Shown here: positions 5,552 to 6,889 of the stretch, piece after piece
How positions within the stretch are numbered: the first letter of the stretch is position 1
Layout: each line of letters opens with the position of its first letter
Assembly: GCA_026647215.1 (NCBI GenBank)
Contig: JAPKHC010000075.1
Location: forward strand, 1 to 6,889
DNA length: 6,889 nucleotides
Source: F1-120-MAGs118 sp013360535
Lineage (GTDB): Bacteria > Planctomycetota > UBA1135 > GCA-002686595
Reading direction: 5' to 3'
Notes under the pieces: generated by a model
Database searches by the model: none
Seen by the model: only the letters and a program-made list of their open reading frames with translations
What the model was told of the DNA's origin: nothing
Translations under genes and position numbers: made by a program

Positions 5552-6889
5552 AGCGCGCGTTCGTCCTCGCGCTCGCCTTCTGCGGCGCGTGCAAGCCGGA
5601 CGCGGCGGCGCCGGAACCCGCGAAAACACAGGCGGAAACGCGCGATCCGGAGGATGTGGCGCGGCGCGACGTGCACGCCGCCTTCGTCGCGGCGCGCAAC
5701 GCCGTGCACCACGCGAGCGACGGCGGCGGGCGAGCGTGGCTCGAGCTCGCGCAAGGCGAGACGGGCGAGGTCGAGGCCAGTTCGAGCGGGCGCTGGAAGC
5801 TCGTGTACGAGGCGGGCGAGCTTGGGCTAGCGAAGGGCGGCGCCCTGTACTTCCAGGTGTCGCCGTTCTTCGAGTGGAGCACGCCGCAAGTCGAACGCGA
5901 GGACGCGCCGGGCTTCACGCGCGTGAGCACGGACGCCGACGGCGTCGAGCTCGAGGCGCGCACGCTCGACCAGCAGCTGCTCGGCATCGAGATCGCCGGT
6001 CGCGCGCTGCGGGCCGGAGAGAGAATCCGGATCGAGTACGGCGCGGGCCCAGCGGGCTCGCGCAGCGATCCGTACGCGGAGACGAACTCGCGGCTGTGGT
6101 TCGCGGTCGACGGCGACGGAGATGGCGTGCGCAAGGTGCTCGCGGACTCCCCGGGCGTCGACGTGCTGCCGGGCGAGCCGGCGCTCGCGGTCGCGACGCT
6201 GACGTCCACCGCGCGCGCGGGAGACACCGTGCGCTTCACGATCGCGCTGCTCGACGACAGAGCGAACGCCGTCGGTCCGTGCGAAGCCACGGTCGAGCTC
6301 GAAGGGCTCGGAAATGGCCTCGAATTGCCGCAAAAAATCGAGCTCGCGCCCTCCGAGCGCGGGCGCCGCACGGTCGAGGGCCGCGCGACGGCCGACGGCG
6401 TCTACCGCCTCGACGTGCGCGTGACGCTCGACGGTCGCACGCTGGAGACACGCACCAATCCGCTCTCCGTCGGCGGCGGCCCGCGCATCTGGTGGGGCGA
6501 CCTGCACGGGCACAGCTCGTACTCCGACGGCAGCGGCACGCCACAGGCCTGGTTCGACTACGCGCGCAATGTCGCGGCGCTCGACCTCGCCGCGCTCACC
6601 GACCACGACCACTGGGGCCTCGTTTTCCTCGACGAAAACCCGCACTTGTGGGCCGAGCTCGTCGGCGCAGCGCGCGCGGCGAACGAACCGGGCCGTTTCC
6701 TCGCGCTGCCGGGCTTCGAGTGGACGAGCTGGATCTACGGTCACCGCCACGTCGTGTACTTCGGCGAGGATGCGCCGCTGCTCTCGAGCATGGACGAGCG
6801 CTTCGACACTCCGCAGGAGCTGCGCGACGGCCTGCGCGCGCTCGCGGCGCTCTCGATCCCCCACCATCCGGCCGGTGGCCCGATGGCGA
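5548..6889 (+). CDS. PHP-domain (DUF3604-like) lipoprotein, 3' end outside the window
   Basis: The frame is open from the GTG at 5548 to the right edge, giving 447 codons without a stop; the C-terminus is missing. The first residues (MKRAFVLALAFCGACKPD) form a short lipoprotein-type signal with cysteines at 12 and 15. Neither fits the lipobox perfectly, but export and lipid anchoring are likely. Residues about 30-310 look like beta-rich domains, including a calcium-site-like DGDGDG at 188-193. A PHP-type metal-binding domain follows: WWGDLHGHSSYSDG (315-328), LTDHDHWG (350-357), LPGFEWTS (387-394), GHRHVVYF (398-405) and IPHHP (437-441). These histidines and aspartates match the metal ligands of PHP/DUF3604 proteins, which are presumed metal-dependent phosphoesterases or hydrolases. 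The substrate is unknown. Coupling to the upstream glycosyltransferase suggests a role on an envelope glycan or glycolipid, which is an inference. Confidence 0.85.
   Translation, partial: MKRAFVLALAFCGACKPDAAAPEPAKTQAETRDPEDVARRDVHAAFVAARNAVHHASDGGGRAWLELAQGETGEVEASSSGRWKLVYEAGELGLAKGGALYFQVSPFFEWSTPQVEREDAPGFTRVSTDADGVELEARTLDQQLLGIEIAGRALRAGERIRIEYGAGPAGSRSDPYAETNSRLWFAVDGDGDGVRKVLADSPGVDVLPGEPALAVATLTSTARAGDTVRFTIALLDDRANAVGPCEATVELEGLGNGLELPQKIELAPSERGRRTVEGRATADGVYRLDVRVTLDGRTLETRTNPLSVGGGPRIWWGDLHGHSSYSDGSGTPQAWFDYARNVAALDLAALTDHDHWGLVFLDENPHLWAELVGAARAANEPGRFLALPGFEWTSWIYGHRHVVYFGEDAPLLSSMDERFDTPQELRDGLRALAALSIPHHPAGGPMA

Noticed and set aside
4445..5629. 394-aa antisense frame over the glycosyltransferase gene, and antisense frames of 285 and 346 aa over the PHP gene (5514-6867)
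   Set aside because: They are antisense shadows with Arg/Ala/Ser-rich, domain-free translations opposite well-supported genes.

Overview
The window looks like chromosomal DNA from a GC-rich bacterium, most probably a high-GC planctomycete or close relative. Three things suggest this: a Tat-exported Gfo/Idh/MocA oxidoreductase of the type expanded in Planctomycetota, an exported thioredoxin-like/double-PDZ protein resembling a family I know mainly from that phylum, and a DUF3604-like PHP-domain lipoprotein. The taxonomic call is an inference from gene content; Acidobacteriota or Myxococcota are not excluded.

Layout from left to right. (1) The 3' end of a class II-type DNA photolyase gene (+). 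(2) A leucine-rich-repeat protein gene (-), convergent with the photolyase. (3) A 233-bp divergent intergenic region, then the Tat-dependent Gfo/Idh/MocA oxidoreductase (+). (4) A 384-bp non-coding gap between convergent genes, holding a striking 120-bp near-perfect palindrome (arms of 52 and 51 nt), a GC-rich terminator-like hairpin and a cluster of smaller stem-loops. (5) A signal-peptide protein (-) with a thioredoxin-like domain, a CxxCH motif and two PDZ domains. (6) A short divergent spacer, then an operon (+) of a membrane-anchored family 2 glycosyltransferase and a PHP-domain lipoprotein. Their reading frames overlap by 4 nt (GTGA). The lipoprotein gene runs off the right edge.

The genes do not form one obvious pathway. 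The clearest functional unit is the glycosyltransferase/PHP-lipoprotein pair, which is translationally coupled and probably works at the cell envelope. Three of the complete or near-complete proteins carry export signals (Tat, Sec, lipoprotein), and the glycosyltransferase has C-terminal membrane segments, so the right-hand two thirds of the window is mainly envelope biology. I see no CRISPR array, tRNA, rRNA, transposase or known defence system. The least explained element is the large palindrome at 2667-2786.
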